From: Codonopsis lanceolata
Lineage: Eukaryota; Streptophyta; Magnoliopsida; Asterales; Campanulaceae
Reading direction: 5' to 3'
Length of the DNA: 64,000 nucleotides
NCBI GenBank assembly: GCA_013146195.2
Contig: CM028383.1
Coordinates: 12,837,311 to 12,901,310, forward strand
Shown: positions 1-13,200 of the stretch, piece by piece
Position numbering within the stretch: the first letter of the stretch is position 1
Layout of the letters: each line of letters opens with the position of its first letter
Notes under the pieces: generated by a model
Database searches by the model: none
What the model was told of the DNA's origin: nothing
The model's input: only the letters and a program-made list of their open reading frames with translations
Position numbers and translations under genes: made by a program

Positions 1-165
1 AAATATAAAAATATCGTAAATTAACATGATGAAATTAAAGAAAGAGGGAGAGAGAGAGAGATGATATGAGTTCATGTCAGTAAATATTACTAATTTGAAT
101 ATGTTTGCCTTTCCATAGGGGCAAAAACATCCACCAGCAGGTGATGATGATAAAAGATTACATCA

Positions 166-432
166 CTAAAAGTTATTTTTCCATTTTCCGACGATGGAAC
201 CCGAGATATCGACGACGAGACGACCCTCATTCCTCAAAAACAAAAATTAATATTAATAAATAAAAGAGAGGCGTGACAAAAAGAAAATAAATAAATTAAC
301 CTTGCATTAAAATTAGGAATAATTTTGAAATAAATGTACCTTGGAGTGATGAGCATCACTAGTGCAGAAAACAGAAGAACTGCTACTACAATTGCTGGGC
401 TGGTTCTCCTCCTCCACCTTTCTATTCTCCAT
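166..432 (-). CDS. possible small gene, 50 codons in two exons (unrecognised)
   Basis: Read on the minus strand, an ATG at 432-430 opens 31 codons (MENRKVEEENQPSNC..., Ser-rich) that end at 340 in ..CCAAG followed by a GTACAT donor. A TATAAATA box lies about 110 bp upstream and a CT-rich leader precedes the ATG, which is a typical plant promoter and 5' UTR layout. A consistent second exon is 225-166, after the acceptor TGAG, giving GRLVVDISGSIVGKWKNNF and a TAG stop. Using the acceptor 7 bases earlier would stop translation at once. I do not recognise the protein, and further exons may lie left of the window. The first exon and promoter are better supported than the second exon. Confidence 0.35.
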
Positions 433-452
433 ATCTATCTATCTATCTTTCT

Positions 453-475
453 AGAGAGAGAGAGAGAGAGAGAGA
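453..475. repeat. (GA)n/(CT)n microsatellite
   Basis: About eleven GA dinucleotides. On the minus strand this is a CT tract in the likely 5' UTR of the small gene at 166-432; such tracts are common in plant core promoters. Confidence 0.7.
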
Positions 476-542
476 CTGTGCAAAATGAGTTGAACTGTAA
501 ATGTAATGAACTCACTCATGGGAACCTTCCCCCGTAGTCGCT

Positions 543-550
543 TATTTATA
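543..550 (-). promoter_or_regulatory. TATA box of the minus-strand gene
   Basis: TATAAATA on the minus strand, about 110 bp upstream of the ATG at 432, followed by a leader that ends in a (CT)n tract. Confidence 0.45.
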
Positions 551-552
551 GA

Positions 553-1858
553 CAGAGAAGAGATATGTACAACTGTTTGATACCATGCACTGTTGATGTT
601 CCCTGCATATCAGGTGCACCACTTTTTCATACTCCTGCTTTAGCAAGTCGACACCTCAGCATCCAGACCAAAGCCGAGAAGTCAAAACCAAAAGGTACAA
701 AAAAAAAAAGTACAAAAAAAAAAAAAGAAACAAATAAGTAATATTAGAGCAACTCAATAATATGTACTTAAATTTATACACCAAATTATATGATTTTCAA
801 TATATAATTCTTATTTATTATTTTATGAACTCTAATATAAATTAAAAATATATGTTAACAAATTTAAGTAGACACTAAGTAGCTTTGGGATTGTTAAAAG
901 AAAAGTAGAATTTACTGTTTGACTTTTAGATATGGGTTAGTTGACTACCCATTTCCTTTATATTCGAAAGAAATGACTCCACAACAAAAGCAAATTACAT
1001 TGAATCAATTGGTTTGGTGGAGCAAAACTTATGTTTTCAAAACGTAATATTTTAAAATGTGATTTTTTTTATATATAAATATGTTTAAAAAACTATTTCA
1101 AATCGTTATTTCATAAACAGAATAGTTGTAATATAACATATTTTTAAAATGCTCTAATTTTGAGTATTTTAAAATGTTTAATATTTTTAAAATACTACGC
1201 TTTTAAAACGTTGCATTGAACCACTTATAAAAAGAAAAAACACCACATATTTTACTAACGTTTTTGTCAAAATATTCCACCAAACGCTCTAACGGGATGC
1301 CATTGCAAACAAATAAAGAAAAAGCCGAAAATCTAGCTTGCGTGAATTAACTTTTGAATTTTACAACGCCCCCCCCCCCATTTATTTTGTCATTAACTTG
1401 CTATAATGATACTCATTTCGTTCCTAAAAAAATGTTTTGTTTGAATATGTACATAAATTAAAATAAAAATCGGTTGATTCTATTATAAATATTAGTATGT
1501 TATATTTTTTTACTTTGAAACTCACGTGCAAGCAAGATTCATCATTAAAATGGCAATGAAAGTAAACGTAAAACGGTTTTTAAAAAATGATTTTCGTTGG
1601 AACGGCGAAAAAAATAAAGCTAAATTATTTTTTAGGAAGAAACAAATAGAGTATAATTTTGTTGAGTTTTGGATTTGTTGAAAACTCATATTGTATGATG
1701 ATTTAAGGTTACGATAATAATTCTAGAATTGTGGCATTTAAAATAAAGTTTCCAAAAAAAGAAAAGAAAAGGTTCTTATATTAAATGAGGGACTCAAATT
1801 TGAGTTTGATAAAAAAAAAAAAAACTGATTTAGAAAAGCCATAAAAATGGTTTGACAC
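553..1858. other. AT-rich intergenic DNA
   Basis: No coding structure seen. It holds homopolymer runs, including nine C at about 1371-1379, and scattered poly-A and poly-T. Confidence 0.6.
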
Positions 1859-2499
1859 TAGGGGTGTAAATCATAATTACCGAACCACGGAACCGAATCA
1901 AACCGAATCAGTCGGTTTAGTTCGGTTTTGGTCGAAGACGATTTGGTTTCAAAATTTGGAAAACCACCCGATTCGGTTTGGTTTACGGTTTTTGGTATCG
2001 AACCAAATCAAACCAAACCAACATATATATTTTTATTTATTTATTATATAATATATATTATATTACATTTATTAACTATTTTGAACCTTTGAATCATCTT
2101 ATATACATAATCTAGCCCTTTGATTTATTCATATATAGATATATACTAAACAAAATAAAATCTTGATTGTTGGAGAACTATTATTTCTTACATTATTTGT
2201 GTTTATTTTAGAATTTCTATTGTTTTCTTTATGATAATTTGTTGTTAGTAGGTTATTTCCTAATTTTGATATTAATTTCAAATTAAAATCTTATTTTTAT
2301 TGTTATTTTTAATGTTAGTTAATTTCATTAAAAATAATTTATATAAATCACAAAATCAAATCGAATCAAACCAAACCGAATGGTTCGGTTCGGTTCCAAA
2401 TATTATTCAATTTGATTTGAGTTATGATTTTTGGAACCAATAAGAGACGATTCAATTTATAATTTTGGCATAAATCAAACCGAACGAATTACACCCCTA
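1859..2499. mobile_element. hAT-like non-autonomous element with TAGGGGTGTAA ends
   Basis: The left end TAGGGGTGTAAATC and the right end GAATTACACCCCTA are imperfect inverted repeats (12 of 14). The flanking octamers TTTGACAC and CTTAACAC match at 6 of 8 positions, which fits a decayed 8-bp hAT target duplication. The ~640-bp interior is rich in ACCGAA/TTCGGTT words on both strands, so each arm can fold, and it has no coding sequence. A related arm without clear ends lies at about 5484-5615. Confidence 0.5.
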
Positions 2500-2914
2500 C
2501 TTAACACCTAACAGATTTTCATTAAACTTTTGTGGCGAATGACACATGATATTTGTGTCTCTAGTCTCTACCAACCAAATTACCAAATTTGTTTCTCATT
2601 ATACGCTTTCTAATTTTGAATCTCTATGATAAGGATCAATTTTTTAGATCTAAAACTAGTTCTAACAATTACTGTTCAAAACTCATTAATCACCGAAGTT
2701 GATTTAAAAATCACCCAACCCAACCCGATCGGTTAATTTTTTTGAGTCAAAATGAGTTACCCGTTTCGATCAAAAAAAAATTAATGTGCTCGGTCAGGTT
2801 AAAGCGGATCGGACATGTTACGTATTTCGGACCACTGCTTTTTTACTGTACAAATGTGTGATTTTTTGGCAGAAATAACTGGTCGATCTGTTACCCGTTT
2901 CGACGCATTTAATA

Positions 2915-3365
2915 TCTATATTACAATAGAGCTCATACTCACATATATGCAATTTACTAAAGCTATTTAGAGGTTGAGATTAAATTATTTTAAAAAATTT
3001 AACGGTTGTGATTCACCCTCACATTCACATGTGTGAGAGTAGTTATCTACTTTTAACTCACTATTACAAAATTATTCCCTACAATTAATATTATGAGCGG
3101 TTACCCCTTATAAAATATCACTTTTACATTAATATATAATCTCACAATAGAGTTCAGTTGATTGACTAAGGCTATCTAGTGATGGGAATTGATTTCAGTC
3201 GCAAGATCAAACGGTCATGGGTCAGTTATATATAATTCCTTACAAATAACTTCACTCAACTATTAGTAGAGTTTAAAATCACATTTTTTATTTAGACATT
3301 ATCGTTTCAATTGACGAAATCATATATACTAGCACCGTGTCATAGGCACGGGTATGAAGATCTAG
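2915..3365 (+). mobile_element. non-autonomous Helitron
   Basis: It begins with TCTATATTACAATAG after an A (2914) and ends in CTAG before a T (3366), so the insertion is between A and T as Helitrons require. A hairpin CCGTG-TCATAGG-CACGG stands about a dozen bases before the 3' end. The same family recurs at 3366, 16495, 55130 and 57934, with the shared inner text TTGAGATTAAATT and the motif ACGGTTG. There is no coding sequence. Confidence 0.7.
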
Positions 3366-4020
3366 TCTATAATACAATACAACTCATAGTCGCATGTTCG
3401 CAATTGACTAAAGCTACTTAGGGGCTGAGATTGATTCATTTACTAAGATCCTACTGTCATTATCACTCCCCGAGTTCACATGTGTGAACAACGGTTGAGC
3501 AACTACCCCCTCTCTCTCTCTCCAACTCCCCCTATTATTCACGGTTGGTGGTCGCTAATTCTTCCTCCACCAAACTCATGTCCCTTTTCTTTTCGATATT
3601 TTAATTAATTAATCAATTTTATGCAAAAAAATTCGTAAGTTTTGTAATTTGAAATATTTGTTTTTTTTCTTTTTAACTGTTATCGTAATTAACTTAATAA
3701 ATTTATTTTTTGAAACTGAATCTCAATTTAATTTATGTCTAAGTTTTGAATATTTCTATTTTAATTTTTTTTCTTTTTTAATTGTTATCGTAATTAACTT
3801 AATCAATTTAATTTTTTTCCGGCCCACAATTTTGTATACAAATAAATTTAAAAAAAAATCGTAAGTTTTGTAATTTGAAATACTTGTTTTTTGTCTTTTT
3901 AACTGTTATCATAATTAACTTAGACAAATTATAAGTAAGTATCATTTCCACATTATTTGTTTCATTTATTGATAAATTCATAAATTGGCACCGTGTCATC
4001 GACATGAACAAGAGTACTAA
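3366..4020 (+). mobile_element. second Helitron, abutting the first
   Basis: It starts TCTATAATACAATAC exactly where the previous copy ends and finishes in CTAA before a T, after the degraded hairpin CCGTGTCATCGACATG. The interior has a duplicated segment (TTTTTAACTGTTATCGTAATTAACTTA and variants). The two copies are head-to-tail with no spacer, so one inserted at the terminal AT of the other. Confidence 0.6.
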
Positions 4021-5710
4021 TTTTGATTATAATAGGTCACAATCCGTTTCAACCAAATCCACTCAATCGATAGCCTTATCTAAAACAAATAAACACATTC
4101 TTACATAAATCAGTGACATTATATGCATAGCTACATACACAAATAAGCTTAGCTCTTTTCAAAACATTTTATCTTAAACCTTCATTTGGATTGTTAGCAT
4201 CTGTATTTTGTTTAAATATTTTTGTAATTATGACCAACTTCGTTAATATAATTCTTAATTATTAGACTTTTTAACCATAAATTATTTGAGTATAACAAAA
4301 GAAGTATATTTATTAAGGATTAATTGTCAATTTTTGTATCATAGACGGTTGAAAGGTGGGATAAATGAATGAAAGGTAGAATAGAACGTGTGATTTTGTT
4401 AAAATAATATCAATTGAGGTACTCCCATCAATTAAAAAGAGTCCTTATTTCTTTTTTGGAAGTTTCAAAAAAACTAAAAAGTCTACTTTTTATTGTTACA
4501 TTTTTTAAATATTCCATTTTAACTAATTAATTCCGTGCCCACATAAGCATCATTAAAAATAATATACAAAATTGTAAGTTTTATAATATAGTTAATTTAC
4601 TTTTTTTTAATCCAAGTATTGAGTCAAACGTTAATCTTTTTTAGGAACGAAACGTTAATCTTATTTAGGAACGAAAAGTATCATAAAGATTAAAGGACGA
4701 TAAGTGAAACAAAAAGTGGTGGTACTTAAAAAGAAAGTCTTATAAAAGGCAATACAGATTGGACAATAAAGAAGTAAAAACAAATAAGAATAATAGGTTT
4801 ACAATTGCTTTTACAACTTTTGCTATAACTAATTATTGATGAAGGGTAAAGTTATCTTTCTCCAAAATAACTATATCTTTTATCAAGGTTTAATGGTAGC
4901 AAAAGTTGTCGGATGTATTTTAGGACATGACATATGATATAAAATTGCATTTTATGAGAAGAAATATAGTACATACAAACTAGCTAGCACAATTAAGGAA
5001 GAGAAAAACTAAGGATTTCAATGAAATTAAATGTAATTAAGGATGAAAATTTACAAGTTCTAGTTAACGGCGGAAAACATTGAAATTCAGATATAATGAA
5101 TATAGGAAAAAATGACCGCTTTGTCTAAATATTACTCCCTTTATTCCTAAATTATCGTCGTAGTTTTGACTTTTTAAGTAAAATTTAGTATTTTTTAAAT
5201 GAAAATTTGACTTATATATTTTTGTTTCTGTCAATATAAGAAATATGTAATGTATAGTATTTAAAATTAAAAAATATGCATCAAAATTTTATTTGAAAAA
5301 TACTTAATTTAACTTAACCTAGATAAAAATTGAAGGCTACATTTCTTTCACAAAAAATGATTTCTAAAATATGTTTTATATTATATGACTACATAATGGG
5401 TTTCAATTATAGATATTCGATGATCTAAAGGTTCATAATAGTTCAAATGTTACATAATATATATTATATAATAAATAAATAAGGTTTGGTTTGATACCAA
5501 AAATCGTGAACTGAACCAAGTGATTTATTAATTTTTGAAAACGAAACCGAACCATTTTCAACCAAAATCGAAAAATCGACTGATTTGGTTTTGTTCAATT
5601 TCGTAGTTCGATATACAACCTTACTTTGATCCTTATCACCTCACCCATAATATCATACTTTTATCACTCGTCCCCATCCCCATGTACTCCCAGCAACGTC
5701 CAAGGTCCAA
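4021..5710. other. AT-rich intergenic DNA with MITE debris
   Basis: No gene seen. Around 5140-5180 there is a Stowaway-like arm (ACTCCCTTTATTCC...), and at about 5484-5615 a fragment of the ACCGAA-rich family described at 1859. Confidence 0.5.
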
Positions 5711-5935
5711 GGTCATACGCATGTATAGGGGTGGCAAAATTTTATCCAGTCCATTGGGTTATCCAACATAACCATTATAAAAGACTTATCGGGTGTTATC
5801 CATTAACACTCAATTAAGTTAATGGGTGATAATGGATAATACTCATTAGAGACCAATAACAAAATGGATAATTATGGATATTAACCGGTTATCCATTGGG
5901 TTTATCCATTAATGTTACCACAACCATTTGATTTA

Positions 5936-6182
5936 TCAACTAATGCTACCACCACCACCCGCTTCCGCCCACCGCCACCGCTTCCCAACTTCGACAACCG
6001 TCACCAATCACCATTGCCCACCGCCGCTGCCACCACCATCTACCGCCCATCCCCACCAACCTCCAACCACCACCTGCCGGCACCGCCAACTGCCGCTGGC
6101 ACCTTCGCCCACCGCCACCACTATTTGCCCCCAACCCCCGCCATCACCTGCTGCTCATCGCCACCACCACCACCACTATATG
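5936..6182. repeat. GC-rich CCACCG low-complexity tract
   Basis: A block of CCACC/CCGCC repeats of about 250 bp in otherwise very AT-rich DNA. It is open in several frames on both strands, giving Pro/His/Thr-rich translations as expected of a repeat rather than a gene. It could be a decayed fragment of a proline-rich-protein gene. Confidence 0.6.
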
Positions 6183-6229
6183 TTCTTTACTTAAAATGAT
6201 AAGAAATAGAAATGGAATTTGATATTGAC

Positions 6230-6295
6230 AAGATTTGAACTTAGATCAAGTTACTTTATACCAAAGCTTGCTACCACCAAGCTAAACCCCTTTTT
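6230..6295 (-). mobile_element. tRNA-derived SINE head (fragment)
   Basis: On the minus strand, TTTAGCTTGGTGGTAG fits a Pol III A box and AAGTTCAAATC about 30 bases later fits a B box. The acceptor arms do not pair, so this is not a tRNA gene. No poly-A tail or target duplication was found. Confidence 0.5.
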
Positions 6296-6299
6296 GAAA

Positions 6300-7590
6300 T
6301 GTATTTGAAAGTTTAATATAAAAATAAACAAGTAATCATAAAAGTTGTTAATTATTATGAACTTATTTATTATTTTGTTTTGGATAATTTACAATTATAA
6401 TGAATATAAGTATTTAAATGTAAATTTTATTTGTAATTTGTAAAAAATGTACCTAAATTGCATCAACTTATTGTATTGCACACTCTTAATTTACTTGTCA
6501 ATTTCATTTTGTTAAATTAGCAGTTGGCTCCATTTCATTTATTTAGCTTAATATTTGTTACTCCATTTCATTTGGTTTAAAAAATATTTAGCTAAAAATT
6601 AAAAGTTAGCAAGACAAAAAAGAAAACAAAGTCTACACGAGTTTAATATACATTTTTTTATAATAAAAAATCATGACCACAAATTATGACATTTTTTAAC
6701 AAAAAATATGTATTTTTTAATATTTGATGATCCATTTCATTTCATTAACTTTTAGTAGCCCATTAGTAATAAAATGACACTTTTATACCTCGATTTTTTA
6801 AAGTTGACTATTTAAGTGAAACATCCCGAAATGAAATAGTGGACTTTTTGCCCGGAACGAAGAGAGTATTTTGGTCTGATAGTCGGGGGTGTTTGTTAGT
6901 ATAGTCGGAATGATTGACTATTCACTACTTGTTGTCTATTTTAATCTTTGCATATGTTACTTTTTTTTATTCAACCATAATTTCTCTAATTTATTTGTAA
7001 GAACAAAAATATTTTATAGCCAACATGTGCCGAGACAACTAAAGCATTTTGTGAAAGAAAAATTAGTGTTGATTTTAAAATTGTTAAAGTACTCACCTAA
7101 TACTTATTGAAAAATTAGTGTTTTTAGTGAAAGAAATTGTGCAACTTGAGGTACAAATTTCTTCGCGTATAATTTGTTTGTTGGTAAAGATAATTATGCA
7201 AATGTGTTCTACTCGGTGAGAGCATCAAAATGATATATTTATTTGTCCAAATAGAGTTTTGGATTAATAAGATATCAATACTTAAAGTATGGTGTCAGAA
7301 GTGGGTTATTAGAGTGAAGTACTCATTCAATACCAATATAATAATATTTCTCACATTAGTTAAGAAATGATGTTGGTAGTGAAAGTCTTTTTATACAAGA
7401 TTTCCACTATTATTAACAATAGAAGAGATTAATAGTAAATGATTAATATCACAATATTATATTAACTATTATTTTAGCTAATGGCTAGAAAATGAAAAGT
7501 TTCAAGTCAAATGATGTGGAGGCTTGAGGATTCAATAATATCAAAAGTTGGGTGATGTGTCACTATTAGAGTTGTCATCCCCAACTTTAA
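6300..7590. other. AT-rich intergenic DNA
   Basis: No coding or RNA gene seen. A degraded Stowaway-like arm lies around 6780-6870 (..CCCGGAACGAAGAGAGTATT). Confidence 0.5.
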
Positions 7591-8208
7591 TATACTATAG
7601 TATAGATGTGTGATACATCTCTTGTATCGATAATAACATAAAAATTATTTTATCTAAAAAACTTTTATAATCAATATTCATTTCTAAATAATGTGGAATA
7701 CATATTTTTATAACCAATGTGAGATACATTATCTAAAAACAATTTAAACAAATATCATTTTCCTAACCAATGTGAAATACTTCGTACATCTTTTCTATTG
7801 GTAAAATGTCTTTTATAAAAAGACTTTTAATACATACAACCAATGTGAAATACATCTCATTATTTGGTAATAATAGTAGAAGTTTTTTTATCTTAAAAAA
7901 ATCTTAAACCCACATCTCTTTCTATATAATGAGATACATTTTTTCTCTTCTCTTCTATTGATGATAAAAATATAAGTTTTTTTTTTTGTATTTAAAGACT
8001 TTTAAAATCAACATCACTTTTTAACCAATGTAGGATGTATCTATTTTATTAGTAATAATAGTAACTTAAAACCAACATAAATTTATAGCAAATGTATGAT
8101 ATATCTCTTTTATTGCTAATAATAATAAAATACTTTTATCTAATCTAAAATAATTTAAAATAAACATCATTTTCTAACCAATGTGAAATATACATTTTCT
8201 ATTGGTAA
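7590..8208. repeat. degenerate ~75-bp repeat array, part 1
   Basis: About seven diverged units with the core AACCAATGTGAGATACATCTC-type text, followed by TTCTATTGGTAATAATAGTAGAAGTCTTTT and AAAACCAACATCATTT. Unit length is roughly 70-80 bp. The array stops at the Helitron end at 8209 and resumes at 9808. Confidence 0.65.
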
Positions 8209-9807
8209 CTAGTTTTACACCCATGCGTTAAACACGCGCCATATATCTTTTTCTATCAAATTATATATAAGCAACATGAAGTGAAAAAATAAAATTAACC
8301 ATAAAGATTGTGAGTTCGATATGTACATAAACTGGACAAATTATTATAACGCAGCGATTAAGAAAAAGTAAAATTATTAATAGAGAATACAATAAATAAA
8401 TAAAATCTTTTATAAAATTTAGAATATTTTTTTAAATATATCATTAAATATGTGCGATTACTACTACTATCACTATGATTAAATATGTACAATTACTACT
8501 ACTATCACTATCACATAACAAAACTCATATAATCTATATTAATCAATGTATAACAAATTAAAATGACGATAAATCAAAGAAAAACAACTCAAATTACATA
8601 CTTCATACGGTCATCCCTCCCCTGAAATGACCTAAATGTCCCCAACTTAACAACTCTTTCATTAATAGTGTCACTCAAATGATGTGACACTGATAATATA
8701 CGCATTTAATTATTACAACTATATCTACAAATATTTAAGCCAAATTCAATAGACAATAAAATAGACATTTGGACTATGATTACTCTCAATTCATTGTACC
8801 TCTCATAGAGTATGATATACTCGGCTACTCGCCCATATACATAATCACACCCTTCTACAGTCATCATACATGTTCCCAAAGCAATTGAACTACGATTTAC
8901 TTGTCAATAGTCATCTTTCAATGTCAATGAGCGAAAATAGAATCCGGTAATGATGGTGTTGTCACCTCTCACTAGAACCTTGTTGATCTTTAAAAATCCA
9001 CTCATCCAGTATGTCATAACTGATGCTACTAATATTGTCAGTGGAATGACGTGGTTATAGACAACAAAAGCGATCACAGAGCATTTATATTCAAGGAGAA
9101 AACACATTTATGGCTGAGTAAATAATGTTTGTTGAGTATCAAATTAGACATGACAAACTTTAAGAATCCATAGTTGTTCATCAAATTATATTTCACTATG
9201 TACTTGTTCTTTAGCTCTTATGGATAGAATTTGTCTTGACAAAATTCACAAGTAAATTAATATTCAAAGAGGAAGCACATTTATGGTTGAGTAAGCAATG
9301 TTTGTTGAGTTTTTAGATTGCTAGTCTTGTTTCCCTTGCATATTGGTAAAAAGAGAAAAGACATTCCTTCTTAGATTGATAGTATTTAATTTCTTAACAA
9401 CTTCTTATGTTTTTTTTATTTACTTATCAATACTTGTATATGTGTTCATATGTAAATAGTATTCTTATTTTGTAAGTAGTTACAGTGGTTATCTAGCAAT
9501 TTTGAGATAAACAAATTACATTTGTCATTATATATATCTTCCTATTTTTGGCAAGTGCATTTTGAATGGATCTTGCTATATTTGGATGTGCTATTCACAT
9601 TTGTCATTATATATATAAATAAAATGTAACAAAACAAAGTGTTCCAATTTTCAATGCATTGTTAATTAAATGTTTAGTATAAAAACTAAGAAAAATGTAA
9701 TAAAACAAAGTGTTTCAACTTTCGATGCATATTTGTGTTTTCATTTATGGAAAACATTTTGGCGGGAAAATCACGCTTGTTATTATATATATATATATAG
9801 AGAGAGA
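8209..9807 (-). mobile_element. minus-strand Helitron splitting the repeat array
   Basis: Read on the minus strand it begins TCTCTCTATATATATA at 9807 and ends ..GCGTGTTTAACGCATGGGTGTAAAACTAG at 8209, with a GCGTG..CGCATG hairpin near the 3' end. It lies between A (8208) and T (9808). Removing it rejoins TATTGGTAA with TAATGGTAGAAG, the normal array sequence, so both ends are well fixed. Helicase/Rep coding sequence was not seen, so it is non-autonomous. Confidence 0.72.
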
Positions 9808-10225
9808 TAATGGTAGAAGTCTTTTATCAGAGAAACTTTGAAAACCAACATCATTTTTTAACCAATGTATGATACATCTCTTCTTTTGGTAATTAATAAT
9901 AGTATCGTTAAAACCAACATCAATTTCTAATCAATGTGGGATAAATCTCTTCTATTGGTAATGATAGTAAAATATTTTGTAACCAATGTGAGATACATCT
10001 CTTGTAAGAGTGAAAGCCTTTAGTCTAAAGATTTTAAAATCCAACGTTTCTGTTTAAATAATGTGATATACATCGTTTTTCTGGTAATAAGAGCAGAAGT
10101 CTTTTATATAAGACTTTCAAAACTAACATTTGTTTCTAAACAATGTAAAATAAAATTCTTCTATGGTGATAAGTAGAAGTTTTTTTTTATAAAGAATTTT
10201 AAAACCAACATCAATTTATAATCAA
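9808..10225. repeat. degenerate ~75-bp repeat array, part 2
   Basis: Five to six units of the array that starts at 7590, again with ACCAATGTGAGATACATCTC-like cores. It ends exactly at the next Helitron end (10226). Confidence 0.65.
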
Positions 10226-13200
10226 CTAGTGATGCACCCGTGCGTTGCACGAATTGTACATGTGTATAAAATTATATACTAAATTAAAGTTGAATAATAT
10301 GTAATTTTTTTAATACGAACAAAATAAACAAAAAATAATAAACAGTAAAATTAAATATAGAAAATTCTATAAATTTGAAAAAATAATATAAATTTTGGAA
10401 TACTTTTTATATACAATAATTTTCATTCAACATGTACGACTATTCAAACTATAAATATCACATAGTAACTATAAACAAAACTACATACAACTGATGATAA
10501 CCAAAAATATGTTTTCAAATTGAGTCTTATATTAGACAATGACTTACCACGTTTTTATTCATAGACATTGCGTAAGACATAATCAACAAAAAAATGTTTT
10601 ATTTGGAATTTGAAAGAAATTTTAGGATCAAATAGTATCAGTGACATTCTTGAAATCAAAACAGTACCACCAGAATTGTCCTTTGAAAGAACTCAACCTT
10701 CTAAATCATGGTTTCTCAGCCTTATAACAATTAATCTTGTGTCATTGCACAACTCAAGTGAATAGACTATATTACGAAACAACATTATTTGAGTTCCAAT
10801 CTTCAAATTTAACTCACAGTTTGAGATTTTAGAATATGTAATTCAATTGAAATATTCACGAGTATGTATCGTTCAAATTTAACTGATAGTTTGAGATTTT
10901 AAAATATATATTTTTCATTGATGTGATGTAATTAAAAAAATTGCATCTTAATTTTTATATGACTATTTAATTGAAACCACAAAAAAAAACATGTATCTCT
11001 TTCAACAACATAACTTATATATTACATTTCAATTTTCAATTACATAAAGAATTAACAAAAAAAGAAAATGAAAATGTCACTCTAATTTGAACATGACATA
11101 AAGTTCTCGATATTCTTATTTATTTGTAATAGACCATCATAAAATATATATTTTTTGTTTAGTTTATTAAGTTTTGTCTTCTTTTCAGTTATGTAGTGTG
11201 CATTCATCTGATATTTACAAAATCCCAAGCATATATCAATTCATTTGCATACTGTCCACTTCATACATTGAATAAGTTCCATACTGACACCGTGTCATAA
11301 GTATGGACACAAAATCCTAGTGATAATTTAAATTAAAACAGACTCAAACTAAAAAAACAAACAAAGTTAGGCTCATGAGTATTTTATTTATTTATTTATT
11401 GTTTTAAATATTATAGAACTGTATTTCAAGATCTATTAAAAACAATCGTAAGTATTTTTATTTACTTATTTTTTAATTTATAATAATAGTAAGCTATTCA
11501 ATATTTTTTAATAAATACCATTTTTACGAATTATTTTTATATATTGATTTTGTTTTTAATTAGTTATATGAACATGGACTATGTCTGACTTATGAATAGC
11601 TTGCCTAGAAATTTGATTTCTACTTTATTTTTGTGTGATATTTAATAGTTATATGACTTTGGTATGTAATTAGTTATATGTCATTTTCAAATTTAATTCT
11701 CAAACAAAAAAAAAACTCAATTGGAATAGTTTTTGTCAACATCATTAAATGACATTTCTCAAATTCAAATTTTTTTTTTGGACATAAACAGAACATAAGT
11801 GATTCCATTTTTGAAAAGTGAGTTTTTGTGGGAAATTTCTAAAAATTATGCACTTATGTTTTTATATATACTATAACACAACCGTGAAATGCACGGTTTA
11901 ATATTGATATAAATAAAACAATATAAAACTTTAATAATAACCATATAACCGAAAATTATATGAAAAATCACGAGTTCAATATGCATATAAAACAAATTAT
12001 AGAATCATGTTAATAAAAACAATAACTTTTTTAACATATCTTTAAATTGATATCGAAGTGACATGTCCTTAATCAAAACAGTTTACTTTGTACAGTAAAA
12101 ATTAAAGTTAATCTTAGAAAATTATAATCAAAGCACTCGTACGATGCACGAAGCCTATATTCATATCAATACAATAGTTAAAACTTTAGTGCTAATAAAA
12201 TATACAAATGATTGCAACATAAAGATTATGAGTTCAATGTGTAGAATTGAATATCATAATTTTGTAACATTAAAATTAAGATTATTTTGTTTGACTCTCA
12301 TGTAGAGTTCAATTAAAAATCTAAACGTATAAGCAAATTAATAGAAATAAAAAAATTAATGAAAACCAAGAGTTTTTAGGTTTAAAAATGTTTTACATTT
12401 GGAGAAAAAAAAATCAATTTATAGAATAAAAATATTAAAAATTTCAGTTCAATTCAAATTCTAATATTTTTTCTAGATATAAACAATAAAATTTACATTG
12501 AAGCCCACATTGGAATTGTGGTTCACGTTCTCTTATTTTTTACTCTAAAGTCTCAACAAAATTTAAATTCACTGATGTGTTTCTCATATTAAAAAATGAT
12601 ATTAAAATATATACAAATAAATATATATAAATAAAAGTTACATTAATATTTAAAAAATTGATAGAGCATATAATATCAGACAAAGGAAAAATTGTTTGTG
12701 ATATACTAACATGTTTTGTCATAAAAGCTTAAAAACTTCAAAATTGGTAATTTTTAAAAAATAATTCAAGTATTATGGTTCAATTTAAAAATCAGACATA
12801 AAGAAAAAATAATTAAAACAGTATATAACGAAGGAAAATAAAATATAGGAGATGGGTCAAGGATTATGAACCAAAAATTCAAACGATCGATGGATAGACA
12901 TCGGAACCGTGTTATGGATAACTTATGGATCGCGGCTCGGTAAACACTCATAATACCACGTTGTTTTAGTTGATGTATATAAACAAAAAGAAAACACTTT
13001 TACCTTAGTTTCAACACACATTGCAATTTTTTTTACACATTATTTGCAGTGATGACCAACCCCAAGGTTACCACCTAAAGAAAGTCTGACAACGGAAGCT
13101 ATGACCACCGACTTACCGAAAACTTGTTGGTATGTTCATGTTTCCAAAAAAATTTCAAAAACTATGTTTAACTTCAAAACTCGTTTATTAATTTTAATTT

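Noticed and set aside
334..537. 67-codon plus-strand ORF
   Set aside because: It is the antisense of the better supported minus-strand exon and leader; the (GA)n tract gives its RERERE repeat.
5912..6199. Pro/His/Thr-rich ORFs on both strands
   Set aside because: Open only because of the CCACCG low-complexity tract; no start context, introns or homologous domain.
6230..6295. tRNA gene
   Set aside because: Box A and box B are present but the acceptor and anticodon arms do not fold; treated as a SINE head.
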